Source: Candidatus Bathyarchaeota archaeon
GTDB taxonomy: Archaea > Thermoproteota > Bathyarchaeia > Bathyarchaeales > Bathycorpusculaceae
Reading direction: 5' to 3'
Assembly (NCBI GenBank): GCA_018396615.1
Contig: JAGTQT010000004.1
Location: forward strand, 27,020-50,398
Length of the DNA stretch: 23,379 bases
The notes under the pieces: model-generated
What the model saw: only the letters and a program-made list of their open reading frames with translations
What the model was told of the DNA's origin: nothing
Database searches by the model: none
Shown here: piece after piece, positions 21,742-23,379 of the stretch
Layout: each line of letters opens with the position of its first letter
Numbering within the stretch: position 1 is the first letter of the stretch
Translations under genes and position numbers: made by a program

Positions 21742-21954
21742 TTATGTCGGTGGAGGCGGTGGTTGCTGTTGCTGTTTTTGCAGCTCCATGTACTCTGTCA
21801 GCAGCAGTATACCCTCTATAATGAAGAAAAGTCCCACTAACCATGCTATCAGAGCAGGCAAAACGATGACTATTACGCCGAAGATGATGCAGATGACAGC
21901 TAAGATAGGCTTTGATATCGTTATGCCTATTTTTTTCAGTCCTTTTTCAACCAT
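21742..21954 (-). CDS. Small two-helix membrane protein with polyglutamine/polyproline tail (DUF3096-like)
   Basis: A 70-residue protein. Residues 1-12 are basic (VEKGLKKIG), then two membrane helices (14-33 and 36-53) joined by a PALIAW turn, as in DUF3096-type small membrane proteins (ILAVICIIFGVIVIVLP). The end is low-complexity: QKQQQQPPPPPT. Five consecutive prolines should stall ribosomes unless aIF5A helps. ATG 21954 was preferred because a TATA-like TTTTAAATATC lies near 22005-22015 on this strand. A GTG at 21975 would add seven residues and remains possible; the longer open frame back to 22089 includes the promoter and is not credible. Function unknown. Confidence 0.72.
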   Translation of the reverse strand: MVEKGLKKIGITISKPILAVICIIFGVIVIVLPALIAWLVGLFFIIEGILLLTEYMELQKQQQQPPPPPT

Positions 21955-22129
21955 CCCTGTCAAGTTATTTTTCACTCTCCAAGAATGGTAGTAGAAAGAG
22001 ACTTTGATATTTAAAACAATCGAAAAACTGCAAGACTTCAGTAGATACCGAAAGTTAACAATGTGGTTCATTTTCTTTTCCAAAAACAATTAAAAGGATG
22101 AAAAAGTAACTAGGAAGCAAGGTCTTAGA

Positions 22130-23128
22130 ATGTCACAAACTTCAACAAGTGCACAGTCTTCAGAGAAATCAAACAGACTGCAGGTTACTGAAAAAGGAGA
22201 GAACTGGTTCAAGGTTCGAGATCGCCAGACAGGAAACACATGCACCATCATGGACACTTTTGCGGAAATGTTTCGCATGTGGGCAGGAAGAATACTGATA
22301 ACTGCTGACAGCGAAAAATGGGCGCTGACCGCTGCAAACGTGGCAACCGGTTTAGCTACAAGTATCATCATGTCTCCAGCGGAAGCAGGAATCGAAGCCA
22401 TAGCATCACCATCTACCACACCTGACAACCGCACAGGCGCTATTATACAGATATACAACCATAGCCGGTTTGACCTGAAAAATCAGATGATTCTCCGTAT
22501 AGGACAGTGCATAATGACTTGCCCAACAACAGCAGCGTTTAATGCTCTGCCAGATGCGAAACGCAAATTAAACGTAGGCAGAAGCGTGCGCTTATTTGGA
22601 GATGGCTATCAGAAGAAGGCTCTTGTTGGCGGTCGAAAGACGTGGAAGATTCCGGTAATGGAAGGCGAATTCATAGTGGAGGACGCTTTTGGCGCGGCAG
22701 AAGCTATCGCGGGTGGAAACTTCATTATAATGGCAGAAGACAGGCAGTCAGGGCTCAAAGCGGCAGAAGAGGCTGTAAACGCCATCAGAGCTGAAGCAGT
22801 TCAAGTTATAATGCCCTTTCCAGGCGGAGTTTGCCGCTCAGGCTCGAAGGCGGGTTCGCTGAAGTATAAGCTTAAAGCTTCAACCAATCATCCGTTCTGC
22901 CCGAAGCTGCGGTCGCTTGTCTCAGATACAGAGGTGCCTGAAAACGCGGAGTGTGTATATGAGATTGTGGTTAATGGCTTGACGGTTGAAGCGGTGAAGA
23001 AGGCTATGGGAGCTGGGATAAGGGCTGCTGTGGCTGTGCCACGTGTTGTGAGGATTACGGCTGGTAATTATGGGGGAAGGCTTGGTCCGTATAAGGTGTT
23101 TTTGAGAGAGGCTCTTGAGTTGGTTTAG
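22130..23128 (+). CDS. ftr: Formylmethanofuran:tetrahydromethanopterin formyltransferase with N-terminal extension
   Basis: Moves the formyl group from formylmethanofuran to tetrahydromethanopterin, the second step of the archaeal C1 branch (methanogenesis or reductive acetyl-CoA pathway). The 332-residue protein matches Ftr over its length: DTFAEMFRMWAGRILITA (42-59), MSPAEAGIEA, RIGQCIMTCPTTAAFNAL, FGDGYQ, KIPVMEGEFIVEDAFG, AGGNFIIMAE, PFPGGVCRSGSKAGS, ASTNHPFCP, VYEIVVNGL and ITAGNYGG. Typical Ftr has about 297 residues and starts near DTFAE. This one has about 35 extra N-terminal residues, Ser/Thr/Gln-rich, then GENWFKVRDRQTGNTCTI. ATG 22130 was kept because an AATTAAAA element about 32-42 bases upstream fits a short leader. 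Cytosolic. No other C1-pathway gene is in the window. Confidence 0.96.
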   Translation: MSQTSTSAQSSEKSNRLQVTEKGENWFKVRDRQTGNTCTIMDTFAEMFRMWAGRILITADSEKWALTAANVATGLATSIIMSPAEAGIEAIASPSTTPDNRTGAIIQIYNHSRFDLKNQMILRIGQCIMTCPTTAAFNALPDAKRKLNVGRSVRLFGDGYQKKALVGGRKTWKIPVMEGEFIVEDAFGAAEAIAGGNFIIMAEDRQSGLKAAEEAVNAIRAEAVQVIMPFPGGVCRSGSKAGSLKYKLKASTNHPFCPKLRSLVSDTEVPENAECVYEIVVNGLTVEAVKKAMGAGIRAAVAVPRVVRITAGNYGGRLGPYKVFLREALELV

Positions 23129-23200
23129 TGTTCTGTTTCCCAAACTCTTATCTTGTTCTTGGTTATGTAGCTTAACGACCAAGAAAAACTGTGAAGAAAA

Positions 23201-23379
23201 GTGAGTGCGCCTAAGAAAACTTCGCTGGAAATGTTCAGGCTTAAAAAGACACTTGCGACTCTAGCTGGCAAAGAGGGACGTGGAACAGAGCTTGTTTCCC
23301 TTTATGTTCCTCCTGGGAAGCAGATAAGCGACGTTATCAACATGCTGAAAGACGAGTATGGAACCGCTTCAACCGTCAA
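23201..23379 (+). CDS. prf1: Archaeal peptide chain release factor aRF1, 3'-truncated by window end
   Basis: The frame from GTG 23201 to the window edge encodes the N-terminus of aRF1: MSAPKKTSLEMFRLKKTLAT, then LAGKEGRGTELVSLYVPPGKQISDVINMLKDEYGTAST in two recognisable blocks (GRGTELVSLYVPPG and INMLKDEYGTAS). aRF1 reads all three stop codons and triggers release. The NIKS and GGQ motifs lie beyond the window. GTGAAG at 23191-23196 can act as a ribosome binding site. It follows ftr by 72 bases in the same direction. Confidence 0.93.
   Translation, partial: MSAPKKTSLEMFRLKKTLATLAGKEGRGTELVSLYVPPGKQISDVINMLKDEYGTASTV

Noticed and set aside
22090..22458. Open frame of 122 codons antisense to ftr
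   Set aside because: It lies entirely opposite the start of a conserved enzyme gene and shows no motif.
1..23379. CRISPR arrays, insertion sequences, prophage or conjugative genes
   Set aside because: No spaced direct repeats of CRISPR type, no transposase or integrase motifs and no terminal inverted repeats were seen on either strand.

Overview
The window is archaeal. Ftr (formylmethanofuran:tetrahydromethanopterin formyltransferase), archaeal release factor aRF1, archease with RtcB, and a COG2522-type regulator occur together. Promoters look like archaeal TATA boxes about 25 bp before the inferred transcription starts, and Shine-Dalgarno sites are GGTGA/GAGGAG-like. Start codons are often GTG or TTG, and genes are closely packed on both strands. 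A [NiFe]-hydrogenase, an Ftr gene and a secreted beta-helix protein with a dockerin-like tail suggest a Bathyarchaeia-type or related anaerobic lineage of the TACK group. That placement is inference from gene content, not from a marker phylogeny.

Layout. 1-612: C-terminal part of an AEC-family permease, cut by the window edge. 808-3297: a 63-residue ferredoxin converging on an overlapping small/large [NiFe]-hydrogenase pair related to MvhG/MvhA. 3432-4921: a divergent regulatory region with near-identical inverted repeats, a COG2522-like regulator with three CxxC pairs, and a cytosolic-looking HtrA protease. 5051-7950: a polytopic membrane protein, a thioredoxin-like protein, a PfpI/DJ-1 protein, a CoA-binding protein and a Ccc1/VIT1-like membrane protein with an extra N-terminal domain. 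8019-11807: FMN reductase, endonuclease III, a newly read 49-residue gene, an FTR-catalytic/rubredoxin fusion overlapping a glutaredoxin, and a pyridine nucleotide-disulfide oxidoreductase. 11958-12036: tRNA-Gly(UCC). 12232-14056: the dockerin-tailed secreted protein and a protein joining a FYVE/RING-like zinc finger to a DUF7662-like domain. 14160-18385: RtcB, an MBL-fold hydrolase divergent from a winged-helix protein, adenylate kinase and archease. 18467-21954: CPBP protease, C_GCAxxG_C_C protein, M42 aminopeptidase, an ECF S-component-like protein and a small membrane protein with a Q/P tail. 22130-23379: Ftr and the start of aRF1. No stretch longer than 300 bases lacks a gene.

Two themes link the genes. 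One is H2/one-carbon metabolism: hydrogenase, ferredoxin and Ftr. The other is thiol and iron-sulfur redox chemistry between 5.7 and 11.8 kb, where thioredoxin-like, glutaredoxin, FTR, flavin and NAD(P) enzymes cluster. RtcB and archease, the two parts of the RNA ligase system, are both present but separated by three genes. I see no CRISPR array, insertion sequence, prophage or rRNA gene. The least explained items are the operator array beside the hydrogenase, the FTR-rubredoxin/glutaredoxin pair and the FYVE-like fusion protein.
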